From: Klebsormidium nitens
Taxonomy: Eukaryota; Streptophyta; Klebsormidiophyceae; Klebsormidiales; Klebsormidiaceae
Reading direction: 5' to 3'
NCBI GenBank assembly: GCA_000708835.1
Contig: DF237217.1
Location: 53,188-117,187 of the forward strand
Length of the DNA: 64,000 bases
The notes under the pieces: generated by a model
What the model was told of the DNA's origin: nothing
What the model saw: the letters and a program-made list of their open reading frames with translations, nothing else
The model's database searches: none
Translations under genes and position numbers: made by a program
In this document: piece by piece, positions 51,587 to 63,963 of the stretch
Layout of the letters: each line of letters starts with the position of its first letter
How positions within the stretch are numbered: position 1 is the first letter of the stretch

Positions 51587-54500
51587 ATGTCGAAAGGCTT
51601 CCTTTCAGACAGAGCATTGACCTTCACTCCTTCCGTGATTCAAGAGACCTCGAGGCTTGCGGAGAGATGTGGTGCCATCAACCTAGCGGAAGGTATCGCA
51701 CTCTTCATCCATCACGCCTGTGTCTGCTTGCGCCTGAAAGATGGTGGTAGTGTTCGTGTCGAGGGGGCTAGGACTCACATTGTCATGGTTCAGCTTGTCC
51801 CCCTACAGCACTGCTAAGCCATCTTCGTAACCTCACTTATTGACGTATCTGTATCTTTGAGGGAGCTTGTCCGGGTGGTGTTACTCATGTGCCCTCCAAC
51901 TTGTTGCTGCAAACCCCTTGCAGGCTTCCCTGACTTTGCTGCCCCCAGCCTGCTAAAAGAAGAGGCGATCAAAGCGATCATAGAAGACCTCAACCAGTAC
52001 AGGTGAGTTTATTGCGCCTGAGCTGACATCGTAGAAGCGTGCTTGGAAGCACCATGCGGCCTCCATAACTCTCAGGAAACTGCTTCTTAAGTAAAGGTCG
52101 CTGCGTTTCAGGAGCTTACGAAAGGTGGCTCTTGTCTTGTGGGTCTTTCTGGGCCTAGCACACATCAAAGACACTGGGGACACGGTAATAATATTCTCAA
52201 GGACGTGCATTACCTTGTTCTCTTACTGCTGGCGCTGCGCATCTCAGCGCCGCATCCCCTTAAATAATTCCCTTGGAGAATTCCTGGTCTCAGCTTGTCA
52301 ACGGGAAACATGAGGGAGAAGCGTGAAGGCCTCTTTCAGAAATGGACATTGTTGACCAGATGAGACCATGAGTCGTGGCAGGTCCCTTTATTAGAAACAA
52401 AGGCAGGCACTCCTTTGGCTGCAGGCATGTCCCTCAGCTGTGTGAGCTCATTGCAAAGCGTTTCTCAGCGCGGCATGGTTCTGTGCATCCCCCGCTTCAA
52501 ATAGACCCAGCTACAGAGGTGGTGATCACATGCGGCCAGACAGAGGCAATGGCGGCTGCAGTCCTAGCTGGTGAGGAATGCTACGTCTAGAGCTTCTTCT
52601 GGTCGCGGTTCTTGCTGAAGGAGAGTGGATTCTTCTCGATTTTATGGGAAGTTAGGTTAGCATTGGCAGAAGCATTAGGGACAGAGTGGCTTTACAGGTC
52701 AGCTTGTCTAGGTCCAGATGACCCAGGTTTCCAATTCAAACGTGTCGCTTCTCTTTGAAAACTACCTTCGAAGTCTACAGCCACAGGTAGCTCAATCCCC
52801 TCAGGTTCTCAACAGCAGGCCTGTATTATTCCCATCTTTGCATAGTATTGAAATTTTATTGGAAAAATCTGTATCACGATTGCTTCGTTAACCTCGTGAT
52901 TCCTCGTGTTTTCTCAGTTGTCAATCCTGGGGACGAAGTCGTTCTGTTCAATCCGACATATGAGACCTACCCCGCCAATGTGGCCATGGCCGGGGGGGTC
53001 GTACGCCACTGCCAACTGTACCCCCCGAACTGGAGTTTTCGGGAGGAAGAGCTTTTGGCGGCAGTAGGGCCGCGATGTAAGGCCATCGTCGTAAACAGGT
53101 ACGTTGTGTTGTGAATAGTTGCTGAAAGGCAGTGAGTGATTTTGGGACCGAAGCCCAGTCCAGTCACGGTTCCTATCACCCTCAAGCCTGCCTTTCAATC
53201 GTTAGCCGAGCACAGAAGCACAGCAAGCCGCAACTTCTTTCGAGGAGACCTCACAATGAATAAAGTAAGCTTGCAAGTAGACTCGAATCAAAGGTCGATC
53301 CTGATCTTCCTCTTTGTTGCAGCCCCCACAACCCGACAGGCAAGGTCTTCACCGACGCCGAGCTAGCAATCATAGCTCGAGTGTGCACATCCGAAAACTT
53401 GCTGGCGTTGACGGACGAGGTGAGGGCGCTGACGTCCCCCCCCGTTCGCCGCTTGCCATGGCACTTTTGACGTGCATATTAGGACCTTTGTTCCATCATC
53501 GAAGTTCAAAAGAATAGACGCGCAAGGGAAACTTCCCACTCTAGTTCTTCGAGGGGTTTGCGTAGGAAGCCGCCTTCAGCCGCTGTGCAGGTGTACGAGG
53601 ATCTGACGTATGATGACGTCGAGCACCGGAGCCTGGCCTCCTTCCCGGGCATGCGCGAGCGCACGGTCGTGACGTCATCCTTGTCCAAGACGTTCTCTGT
53701 CACGGGTGAGGCTGTCGCCCGAGAGAAAGAGTTCCGCCCGCCCCGCCGTTCACTAAGATGCTTGAAGCCGTTCTTGGATCTGGATCGAAGGCTTTTTGGA
53801 TCTCGGCACAGCACAACACATGTCAAGAGCTTTCGAAGCTCTTCGTCAAATATGAAATGTTTTTGCAGGTCGAAGCTCTCGTCAAATGTGAACTGTTGTT
53901 TCAGGCCGATGCGAACTCTGAAAGGTGTGTAGCTTGTTTCTAGCTTCGGTACCTTAGCTTGATCTTCCGAGGATCATTCGCACCTGCCAATACGACGCTA
54001 GTCTGCGGTCACGCCGTCGAAAAGGGCTCACCAACCTGTTAATTCCGCTCTTCTCGACCCGACAGCATCTCGCCACGTGTCGCTCTGCAGGCTGGCGGAT
54101 CGGCTGGGCCATCGCGCCGCCCGACATCGCCTCCGCCATCAGCAATCTCCACGTCAAGCTCACCGACTCCGCGCCCGCCCCGTTCCAAGAGGCTGCCGTC
54201 AGCGCGCTCCAAAGTGACGTCAGCTACTACCGGCAGCTACGGCAAGAGTACCAGGAGCGAAGGGACTTGGTTTGTGACGCGCTCGAGGGGGAGGAGTTCG
54301 AGATCGAGACGCGGCCGAAAGGGGGCTTCTTCGTCTTTGCGAGGATCCCGGAGCGATTCCGACACGGTTGTGACGACGTGCGTCTGCGTCTTCCTTCCTT
54401 TCCCTCGTCCTCTTTGTTGCTGCTGTACCAAAGCTGCAATCAAAGCCCGGGAACGTGTTGTGGAGTCGTTTCGAAAGCTGGTTATCGTGTAACGAGATAA

Positions 54501-55266
54501 CGTTTTTGCCCTTGTCCTGTTTTGAGTGGAGATCTTTTGGTGTCCCGTCAAACTTGATATCTGTCGTCCCAACCCCACTGCACTATTGAACGGACGGGAG
54601 TTCGCTTCAAATATAACGGACGCTCAGGTTGCGCAATACGTGCAGCTTACACTGCCCGTTTCAGGTTCGATGTGAAACTCTACTAGGATTCTATTTTGAC
54701 CCGATCTTGTCGGGATGGCGCAGTGGGCTCTTCTCTGAGATATTGGCCGACTGCCTTGGTTCTCAGCCGTCCAAACCGTTTGAGTGGGCAATTGTTCGCA
54801 GGAGAAACCGGCTTTGCATTGATGTACGCTCAACATCCGGCAGAAAAGTGAAGCTTCGTAAGGCCGCCAAGTGTACGGTCAATAATACCACTGCCGGTGA
54901 CTTAGATTTGACAAGAGTGCTTTGTTTGAATTGCAGGTGTCCTTTGTGTCGACGTTGATTGAAGAGGCGGGAGTGGCGATCGTTCCTGGTTCAATCTTCT
55001 TTCATAGTCCATCCCCCCGTGCGTCTGTCACTGGTGGTTCCGCTGTTGCAAATGGTACCCGAACTGCCGGTCCAGGAGATGACGGGTCTCCTCACCTTAC
55101 CGGCCATGCATCGGTCGACGAAATCATAAACGAGAACCAAGATTATTGTTCCACGCTGTCAACTGATTATTCTAAAGAGTACGTTCGTGTTGCTATATGC
55201 AAGAAAAAGGAGACTCTAAAGGCGGCCATTTCCGAACTGCAACATTATTTTGACAACACAGATTAA
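51587..55266 (+). CDS. PLP-dependent aminotransferase, class I/II (kynurenine/glutamine transaminase-like)
   Basis: Eight exons: 51587-51692, 51924-52002, 52425-52570, 52918-53098, 53323-53419, 53591-53705, 54091-54377, 54937-55266. All GT-AG, phases consistent, 446 residues. Landmarks: INLAEGFPDF, DLNQYR, VITCGQTEAMAAAVLA, NPGDEVVLFNPTYETY, NSPHNPTGKVF, LTDEVYEDLTYD and SLSKTFSVTGWRIGWA, with the PLP Schiff-base lysine at about residue 236. The C-terminal ARIPERF-type segment is followed in the last exon by a longer Gly/Ser-rich insertion before YVRVAICKKKETLKAA. It transfers amino groups between amino and keto acids; kynurenine/cysteine-conjugate beta-lyase-like specificity is the nearest match by pattern. 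No obvious transit peptide. The region joining the second and third exons looks slightly short against the family. Confidence 0.9.
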
Positions 55267-58207
55267 CATAACGTTACGTTATTGGTTATTTTAGTAAGAT
55301 GACCGATAATTCACGATCCTTTGAATAGTGGATCTTGAAGCAATTGCCAGCATGCCCAAGCTTGCGAAGTTGGCATTGTAGCCGTGGCACACGAAATGAG
55401 CGTGCGGTTCGGCCTGCGCAGCCTGGTAGCGGGATACTTGATAACACCACAAAACAAAGTCAACGCAAGCGGCCGCGCCCATGCCCGGCCATATAGCTGT
55501 GCATACAGGACGGTTCAATATGCATGCATGGCCCGGCCACGATTTGGGTCCGCATATGAAATCATTTGAACATATTGAACGCGGAATATGGCTCGAAGCG
55601 CAGACGTGTACCATGCATGGGCCACATGCCTGAGTATGACCACGTACTGTCCAGCTTTGTCGGATATCACTTACATGTGCATAAAAACAAGTTGACTCAG
55701 CGAGCCCCTTCCACTGAAAACCGCGCAAAGACAGAGGAGAGACGATGTTTGCGGCGGGCATCAGCTATAGTTGTCAGGCTATCAAAGTTGAGCAAGCCTT
55801 ATATTGCTAAGCTAGTTTAGACTGAGACCTAGGCTCGTACTAGTGCCTGAGTCAGCCGTTTTTACGATTAAGTCTTCAGGACTCGACACGGCGCCATGCA
55901 TTTTATGGCGTGTAACCGCATTCGTGATCGGTGACGGTAGAAAGAGTTACACACAAAGTTCTATCTGTCGATCAACTGGCATGTGCCAGGTAACTAGTAT
56001 CATCAAACACTGCCAGTCTGTATGCTTGCCCAATACATGTTGCACTATGTCCTCGACTGTTGCAGGCTCTAGCTATCGTGTCTATTGTCAAATCTACATA
56101 TGCCAATCAAGCCTGCTGCATAGTTCATATATCTAATTCGGCTTTGCGCCAACGCAGGCGAACCTAACAAGCGCTTTAGAAAACGACATTTTAAAGTGCC
56201 TTGTCTAAGTTGAAATCCTGCTGTGAACAACGGCGGGCCGGGTATATGGTACATGCGAGCCTTTCACTCGTGCGCCATGTCTATTTACACCGCTGACGGC
56301 CATTTGGACACCGTCCTGAACCCACCTTGATTCAGGCTGCCGCGTCATTGAAATTTGGGCCGAGAAACGAGAAGTGCATATGCGTATTTACAGCCCACCT
56401 CTGAGTATCTGGGTTGTTCATGTCTGCACGCGACCCTTGGGTACTTCCAGTGACCTGCATCCGAAAACACCCATTTAGTCCGTCGATCACTGAAGAATTG
56501 TGCAGACTCTAAGTGGACCTTGAAAATGACGTTAACCGCCAACCGCAAGTAAGACACTAGATAGAGGACTGTCAGCTAAGACGGAGCTGCTTGACTTGGT
56601 CAAAGCAAGAAAAGTGTGATGGACACACGGGCTGAGCGTTCCTCGCGACCTATTTTGGCTGACATCTTGCTCTCAACCACTAACGCAAGCATCTGTACGT
56701 CTTTGGCAAGCAGGAGAAAACTTAAACAGAGGCGAAACGCTTTCGAGTGACCCGAATGGCAACGGGGTACTGTCTGACCTCGTTGTACCATCTGTTACAA
56801 GCTCAACACGGAAGACCGATTCGCCTGGCTGACTGGAAGCGAGAGTCACGCCTTGTCAACCCCAGATTAACCCGTTGTCAAGCCCCTAAGCCGTACCAGC
56901 AACGCCTTGCAACACCCTAACGAACTCTTCTCTGAACAATTCGCAAAGGTCCTTCTCACCGAAACCACAAGAGCCGATTTTTCGCGAGTACCAAAAGGCT
57001 TTCGAAGGACCATAGCAGGGCGGTAGCGTGTAGAAGTTCGACTACATCGCGACCAGGCTCACATTTTGAGGCTTTTTCCCTTGGCCTGACTGTTAATCGC
57101 CTCCTCCTCCTTGGACTGAGAAGGGACGGAGAAGAAGCGCAGAATTGGAGCAAAAATCGGCTTCTGCGAGACAAAGACTTTTCGATTAGCAAGCGCAGAA
57201 CTGGGATTTCTTGACGAAACGAGCGGAAGCAACAGAGTTAACTCTTGGGTTACGGTTCCGCAGCCTGCACCTTAACCTTTATAGGTAAAGGTGCAGGTCT
57301 CTTTCACGGCAAAGAACCTGTGTCAACCTTGCGCAAGTTGATAGATCAGAAGGATTCACACATGAGCCACAAGTTCCAGGCTGTTGAGTAGAGTACTTGA
57401 AGCAGTTTGTCACCCTTGGTCTATGAATCTTTCTCAACCAGCCATGCATCGACCGGGGCAATTGACGGAACTTGAAACGGGTTCCGTGCCAGAATTCTCT
57501 GGAAAATCGGACGGTCGAGGAAAGATTGAGACCAAGGTTTGTGCGCGAGAGATTGTTAGGCAACTTCGGTATGGAGGGGTGCTTCACGGACGGCCACTTC
57601 TCAAAGGCGACTTAAGAACCGCAGCAAACTCTTGCATCTTGGTGCAAAGAGCTTGCTTTAGTAATAGCCACCGAAAACCGAACTAGGACCTTCTGAATCT
57701 CTTCTTCCATGGCACCCGAGACAGGGGTACCTGCAATCTGCTTTTGGAAAGCTTCAATCCAGGCAACGTTTTCACGTAAAACGATGTATGCGACTCTAAA
57801 TTGGACAGACAGTCGCGAAAGAGAGCTGCACAGGCGCTGAAGGGGTAAGCCTTCCGTTGCGAAATGATTTATGAGATGAATCAGAGAAAAGCAGAGGAAC
57901 AGAATTTGAGAAACCGCCAAACTCCTTAGTTACCTGGGAAGGAAATGTCAAACATGCAGATCCGCAAATGCCCTTATTTTGAAGGCTCTTCTCCTGACAA
58001 GTAGACGTGGGAGTGAAAGAAAGTAAAAAAAGCGTCACCATCTGCATCTACGCAAAGCAACTGATAGAGTGGTGTGCAATAAACCTGACTGGACCTTTGA
58101 TGGTAGTCCGTGCATAAGATAAAGAAAGGATGCCACCCCAAAATCGTGTAGAGATTACGAAAGAAAACTCTGCCCAAATCCTCCCAGTATAGCTGGAAGA
58201 TTCTCAC
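55267..58207. other. Intergenic region; possible last exon of the B12D-like gene
   Basis: No gene is supported between 55267 and about 57900. On the minus strand, CTTGTCAG followed by GAGAAGAGCC near 58002 could start a final exon of the B12D-like gene in phase 0, but the protein is not convincing. Short open frames elsewhere lack motifs. Confidence 0.4.
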
Positions 58208-59529
58208 CCTGAGAGTGTCCCTAGTCATGGTCTTCTCCAAGTACTGCTTCCCTCTGTCAGTCATCTCCTCAGGGTTGTCGATCTCAGGTACCTCGCCAGA
58301 ACGCCGGTCTTTGTTCAAGCTGCAACATCATATCATGACGCATTGGAGTTACCAATTCACGCTCAATCGTGTTACCCTCCCTCTTTGTCCCCAATTCTTA
58401 TAAGTGTCTTTTTATACAGCTTTTGGCTCTGAACATTGATTGAACTACCTAGTTGACTTGGAAATAACCCTTTGACATTTCAGAAATCTGCGTCTAAGCA
58501 GCTTGGCATCTTTGAACGACAATTTCTCGAAGTCGCACTGCATATTCATACCCATTCCCATCACCTTGAACGAGCCGAACGTAAGGTCAGCTTTGAGCTC
58601 GCAATGCAATTGGTCACTCTACTGCTTTTCCAGGCTCTTTAAGAGCTTTCAACCCTGCTGACTCTGAAGTATCCCTACCCTTCACAGACTGTGCGAGAAG
58701 ACATTCACAACTCAGGAACAACTCTGCAACCTCGCATGAAGCAAGAGTCCCCTTAAACAGAATATGCAAAAGACTCTGACTGATATACCAGTACTCACCT
58801 AGTACGGACCTCGGGTTGTTTGAGCAGCTGCCTGTTCACCGACCAGCCGGCAAGGCTAATGGCTGTCCCAACAGCGAGAAAGAGGGGCAGAACTGGTAAG
58901 AGCTGCACAACAAAACCATGAGATCACTACTAGAGGCGTATGGATCTTCTGTTGCCCTGAATACAAGAATCTTAAAAGAATGTGAGGAGCTATCGTTATC
59001 TTGATGATACTGTTAAGCCTGCATCTGCTGCAGTCTGATTCAGGAGCTGACGACCTCAACAATATGGAGGACTGATCTGCTTCTTAAAAATTAAAGTTAT
59101 TTTCAATAGCCAAAGCATGAGAAGACATGCAGCCAGACGTTAGAGAGGCGAGCTGGCAGTTCACAGCAGAAGTATCAAACAAGCGTTTTCTGAAACCAGA
59201 AGGAAAAAACAGACAAGTGTTATCAAATGTTGTGTTTGCATGAATGACAGCCTTGACGGTTAAGTTACTTAAACAAATGACAATGTATCTATGTTCGCCA
59301 TTTCCAATGTTTGACCAAAAACATTACACATGCGCACACCTACTAGAACACTGAAAAATACGAAAAGAAGATTTTGACAACAAGCTCTTGGACTGTCTTG
59401 AGGCTACCGAAAGCCATTAAAGCTGACGTGTCCTGCGCGTTTAGCTTGTAAGTATCTGAGACTTACCTGGTTCCAACAGCATCCTCTCAGAAGAAGGTAC
59501 TTCAAATAATTGAACCCCTTCCGAAACAT
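58208..59529 (-). CDS. B12D/NDUFA4(MLRQ)-like small mitochondrial membrane protein
   Basis: Exons 59529-59467 (ATG, MFRKGFNYLKYLLLRG), 58902-58799 and 58208-58319 join in phase. The second exon gives a membrane helix LFLAVGTAISLAGWSV, then LLKQPEVRTS. The third continues LNKDRRSGEVPEIDNPEE and RGKQYLEKTMTRDTLR. The pattern PLFxAVG..(membrane)..NPEVR..K..R is that of B12D/MLRQ subunit-like proteins of the respiratory chain. The C-terminus is not settled: the phase-0 donor GTGAGA after TLR needs one more exon, or the frame simply reads on. About 93 residues are assigned. The family call is by pattern. Confidence 0.68.
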
Positions 59530-59593
59530 GGTTGTTTTGGCCGGGCGAAAGCATGCGGTTACTGCCAGCTTTTTCAAAATAGCTGACCCGCAG

Positions 59594-60039
59594 CAGGCCT
59601 GTGATTGAGTACTTCGACACGGAGGTGATTCAGTGCACCGATGCCGCTTTGGCGTAAGTCTTGCTCCATTCTTCCTCCTCACTGGTCGTGCAATGTGAAA
59701 CTTTCTTTTGCGAGCTCCTGAGCACCTGGGAGCAATCCAGGAATCCCAGACGAGAGGCCAACCTTCTGCTGATCCTGACAGATGACACTATAAACATGCC
59801 AGGAGCTGGTCAGCTGGCATTGATTGAAGCAGTACCTCTCTTTTCATCAGCCGTTTGAAAAGGGGCACCTTAGTCGCTGAGCTCAAGTCCTTTGTGGGAT
59901 GCATGAACTCGCCCCCCCCAGCTGGCTTCCCCCTTGCATCGGGCTTCAGCTCCTTTGCAACGGGGCTGTCTGTGTTGACGTCCGAAGCCATCTTGGACGA
60001 GGAAAGGCAGAAACAAGCAGCTTATCGAGACAGTGACAG
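59594..60039 (+). CDS. Partial unknown gene (two internal exons)
   Basis: Exons 59594-59653 and 59851-60039 join in phase 2 to give PVIEYFDTEVIQCTDAALAR, LKRGTLVAELKSFVGCMN, PLASGFSSFATGLSVLTSEA and ILDEERQKQAAYRDSDR. Upstream and downstream exons were not found. The first exon sits just upstream of the antisense first exon of the B12D-like gene. The LINE begins shortly afterwards and may have displaced the 3' part of this gene. Function not recognised. Confidence 0.35.
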
Positions 60040-60251
60040 GTGTAGGGCTGACTCAACCAATGTGATGCGTTCTCGTCAGGGGCGCAAACGAAGCAAGGTC
60101 CAAAAAACCCAATCTGTGGCCAGCTTTAAAAATTGGCCTGGTGAAAGATGCGCTCGTCCTTCTTCCTGGCTCGCAGAGGACGCCTCCCAGCGCCCTCGCT
60201 GCACCACTGATATCAACAACCTGCATGTAGCTGCATCCATTTCTTCACGGC

Positions 60252-62144
60252 ATGGAGCACACTGCCACTGCATTGCATTGCCGCGGGGGGCATTCACACA
60301 CTCCCTGTTGTGCAAGTTGCGCGTTCACATTGTACGGCATCAGTGACGTTGACTTGCCTGTACCTCAAAAGCGACCGTACGGATCCGATTTATTCGCACG
60401 CAAAATAGGCTGCGTAATTTGCAGCCAAGTGGCACGCTCCCGTGAAGCGCGTGACTCACTGTCCAAGCTCATCATTAGACCATCGCCAACTCAGCGGTCG
60501 CCACTCAAAATCGCGCATAGCTGCACGAGCACCACCTTAGTGAAGTTGCCCACCCCAGATTCCCAGACGCCCAGCTTCACCCAGATTGTCTCCTTCCCTA
60601 GTGATTATGTACCGCAACATGCTTCTTTGGAAGCAACACTGTTAGCCTCAATATTATGCTGCTTAGCGATATGGAATACTCAGGCAAACGACAGGTACTT
60701 TAAGTTGAAGATATACTATGCTGCGCTTTCTCAAAAAGTCACAACCAAACATCGCCTCGGAATTCGGCATAGGCTACACGCATTGCGGCGGCGTAAACAA
60801 AGGCTCTTACGAAGGCAGTCTCGATTGATATTCATCTTTACTATTCTTCTTGTTAGCTCAATCAAATGCTGTCATACAGTGCCAGCTTCATATGTAGTAA
60901 AACGTGTAAGATGGCGTAAACGGTCCCGCTCGGTGCCGTCCCAGATCAGACAGATGGGGGCATCTATCGATGATTTTGTGCATGCAATATATGCAGCAGA
61001 TGACTTTTCGTTTAAAACGTTTTTAGAAGAATTCTACCTTTCATTGCCAATTTACTGGACCACAAAAAACTATGTTGCTCACGCAATATTACTTTTACAT
61101 GTTCTCCCGGATCATGAGTATGCGAATGGGGCTATCATACCCGTTACTCTGGTATCGGCCTACAAGCTGCTTGCAGGCTTTGCAAGAAGAAATTCGAAAA
61201 TGCTCTCATACTGTGGTCGTGTTTTAAAGGCATTCACGGTATCGTCAATACATCTGGTTGCATTATTTGCAGTAGATCATATTCAAAACGAGGCTCGCGC
61301 AGTTAAGCACATTTTGCGACCATACAGACGTTTGGGCCGGCTAGCTTGCATATATTTTATGCTGCAAACAGCTGTGATGCTTTCGTCAATCAAGACGGTG
61401 ATTTCAGCACCCTCAAACTCTATGCTGCTTATACTACTTCTATTATGCGGTGACGTACACCCAAACCCAGGTCCTAAGGTGAACAGGTCTACTTGCGCTG
61501 TCGAAGATGACCATGTACCCCAATGCAAGACTTCGCCCACAGCAATTAGCGAATCACTAAAGATGCTCAATTGGAATGCACGAGGGCTAGGTGGGGCACA
61601 AGATCACAAGCAAAAAGAACTTCTAAATTATATGGATCAAAATAACATTCAAATTTCCATTATAACCGAAACACGAAAGACGGTAGGAAAGCACAGTCAA
61701 TCTGAAACTAAGCATGATGGTTTTACCATCTTCAAAGCTTCCTATTATGACAAATCACATACTGCTAAGTTTATGAACCCTGAACAAATGATATGGGACG
61801 TCTGCCTTATTGTCAAATCCGGTCTTGCTTTCAACATTCAAAAGGTTAACAACGCCATCCTCGGTGCACGTGTTGTGCATGGGACACTTATTGTCCCGAG
61901 CAGGCCGACAGAAAATGATGGCCATGGGCAGTCAACCCCAATGACCATTGACATTATTGGTGTTTACGGTCCCGCCTCAAAAGATAATGAGGTCAATAAG
62001 CCTTTTTGGACGGCATTGAATGAGTACATACAGAAATTCCACAAGAATCATGCTTCAGATTTCGAAAGTGGCAATCGTCATTTTGTTTTGGGTGGCGATT
62101 GGAACAGCTATCAAGATCCCAATATGGACCTATACAGAGAATAG
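60252..62144 (+). pseudogene. LINE 5' coding part: long N-terminal region, 2A-like motif, endonuclease
   Basis: An open frame of 630 codons. The first ~390 codons are basic with hydrophobic stretches (IFIFTILLVSSIK, HAILLLHVLPD) and match nothing I know. At residues 400-408 is GDVHPNPGP after a leucine run, a 2A-like translational-skip motif known from LINEs. The endonuclease starts at about residue 438: MLNWNARGLGG, IQISIITETRKT, DIIGVYGPAS and VLGGDWNSYQ. The frame is lost just after the last motif and continues in another frame. Confidence 0.75.
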
Positions 62145-63330
62145 GTATGCTCTATGCAGCTCAGAGCACATAGACTCAAACCTACAAACCCTCTTGACCA
62201 GCCTTTACGACGAGAATGGAATATACCTTACTGATTTAATGGCTGTCTCCAAACTAGGCCCCTACAGTGACTACACATATGCGAAAAAGGATTTGACCTA
62301 CCGTTCTTTTCTTGATCGCGTTTTCACTACAATAAACAAACAACACTGTGAACCGGCACAAGTTTCCGACTTTGGCATCAATTTATCAGACCATCGCCCA
62401 GTTTTAACGTCCATAAATCTCCACTCCCTGTGCGAAGGTTGGTTGGAATACCCGCAAACACAGTTTCGTCTACCCCGAATCAACATTAATGTTGAAAATA
62501 GAAAAAAGATGGACAATCTTTGCCAGCTGGCATACGAATGGACTGAAAAAGCGAAGAAGCGCACATTCTGTGCAATGTCAACCGATACTCTGCCGCTGCA
62601 GGATCACTACGAAAATCTTCAAAGGATTTTTGTAGACCTTCCGGCAAAAGCGTATCCGCCAAGCACAAGGAAACGGAAAGACTGGAAATCACGCGCGCAA
62701 GGACTTGCGGAAGCAAATTTCAGATGGATAATTCGATATCTCCGGGCCGTCAAACATCTTCGCGACTGCAAAATGGGAAGAGTTTGCTTAGGTTTTCGTA
62801 AAGAACAACATATCCAATGTGTTTGGCGAGATTTAAAAACCTTACAATCGCCAATCAACGACTTTGCAATTCTTGATGCAGATATGTATCAAAGCTGGTC
62901 GCTTGAAGTTTGTGAGGATCACATTTTAGCGGCCGAGCGGATCTTGGGTCAGTTGAAATCTATCTATGATAGGGAGGTCCTTGCGGACAAAAAGTTGCAA
63001 AAGGAGGCAATTGATAAGGCGAATAGAACACACCGGCCTAATTCGAAAAAGAGAAGACCCATTCACATGCCGCACAAATATGCTGCTTCCGCACTGCCAA
63101 GTGTGATGAAGAGAAATGATGGAACCGATGGTTTTGTCTCTGGCGAAGAACTCAATGAAAGCTGGGGACATCAGCTTGACCTTAATAGTGCTTTCAAAAT
63201 GCCTAAAACTCCCACAGAGCAAGCACCGCCTTGGTTGCAAAACGAACTTTGGAAGGAAACCCGAGAGCGTCTAGCTCCATATCAGGCAGCTTTGATGGAT
63301 CCCATCACAAAAGAAGAGCTTTCAACATAA
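62020..63330 (+). pseudogene. LINE endonuclease end and linker to reverse transcriptase
   Basis: After a frameshift near 62130 the sequence continues NRYALCSSEHIDSN, YRSFLDRVFTT and VSDFGINLSDHRPVL, the final SDHR box of the endonuclease. A ~300-residue basic linker ends at KEELST and a TAA at 63328-63330. The same frame then resumes, which marks the TAA as a premature stop. Confidence 0.75.
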
Positions 63331-63963
63331 ATTAAAAACGTCGGCACTCCCGCGCCTGGTATTGACCGTGTTCAATTTGAAATTATTCGGGTGATGCTCT
63401 ACCATGATCGGCTTAAAAATCACAATTTTGAAAAACTTCTTCTTGACTTTGTCGACTCTGTTCTTGCAGCAAAATCTTTCCCGGGCAGCATGAAGAACGC
63501 ATTACTTGTCTTTATCCCAAAAGATGGTGACCCGCTCTTTCACACCAACTACCGAGGAATAGCATTGCTTTCATCAATATATAAAATTGTAACAGGTGTA
63601 CTAAATTTGCGCGTCTCACAAAAACTTTGCATGATCATGGAGGCATTGAAGTTAATCAAGGCGGTAACAAAAAGGGGGTCAACGCGGCACACAAGGCCGC
63701 AGTATTGCTGAATGTCATATCCGATGCTCGCTATGAGCGGAAACCTCTTCACATCATTTACACGGATATTAAAAAAGCATTCCCAAGCACTCCATATAGC
63801 TTTCCATGATGCCCTTCGTGTCTTAAGGATAAATGAAAATTTTATTGATCTTATAAAAGATTCGCAGACAGATTTCTTCACTACGGCAAAAGGGCCAACC
63901 GGACTGTCCACTCCGCGGAGAAAGGTAGTAGGGGTGCATGAATGTGACGGTTGGCCGGCTTAA
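63331..63963 (+). pseudogene. LINE reverse transcriptase fragment, frameshifted
   Basis: PAPGIDRVQFE, LVFIPKDGDP and NYRGIALLSSIYKI match RT domains 0-2. After a shift near 63625 the frame reads HGGIEVNQGGNKKGVNAAHK and IIYTDIKKAFPS (motif A Asp). After another shift near 63800 it reads FHDALRVLRINENFIDLIKD and TGLSTPR, then diverges. Confidence 0.75.

Larger units (their letters stand above)
60252..63963 (+). mobile_element. Degenerate LINE (non-LTR retrotransposon)
   Basis: The element carries an apurinic-type endonuclease and a broken reverse transcriptase on the plus strand. The 3' part is lost or rearranged near 63925, before RT motif B. The exact 5' boundary is uncertain; coding sequence is open from about 60252. 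No poly(A) tail or target duplication is visible within the window. Breaks: a frameshift near 62130, an in-frame TAA at 63328-63330, and frameshifts near 63625 and 63800. It is therefore an inactive copy. Confidence 0.85.
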
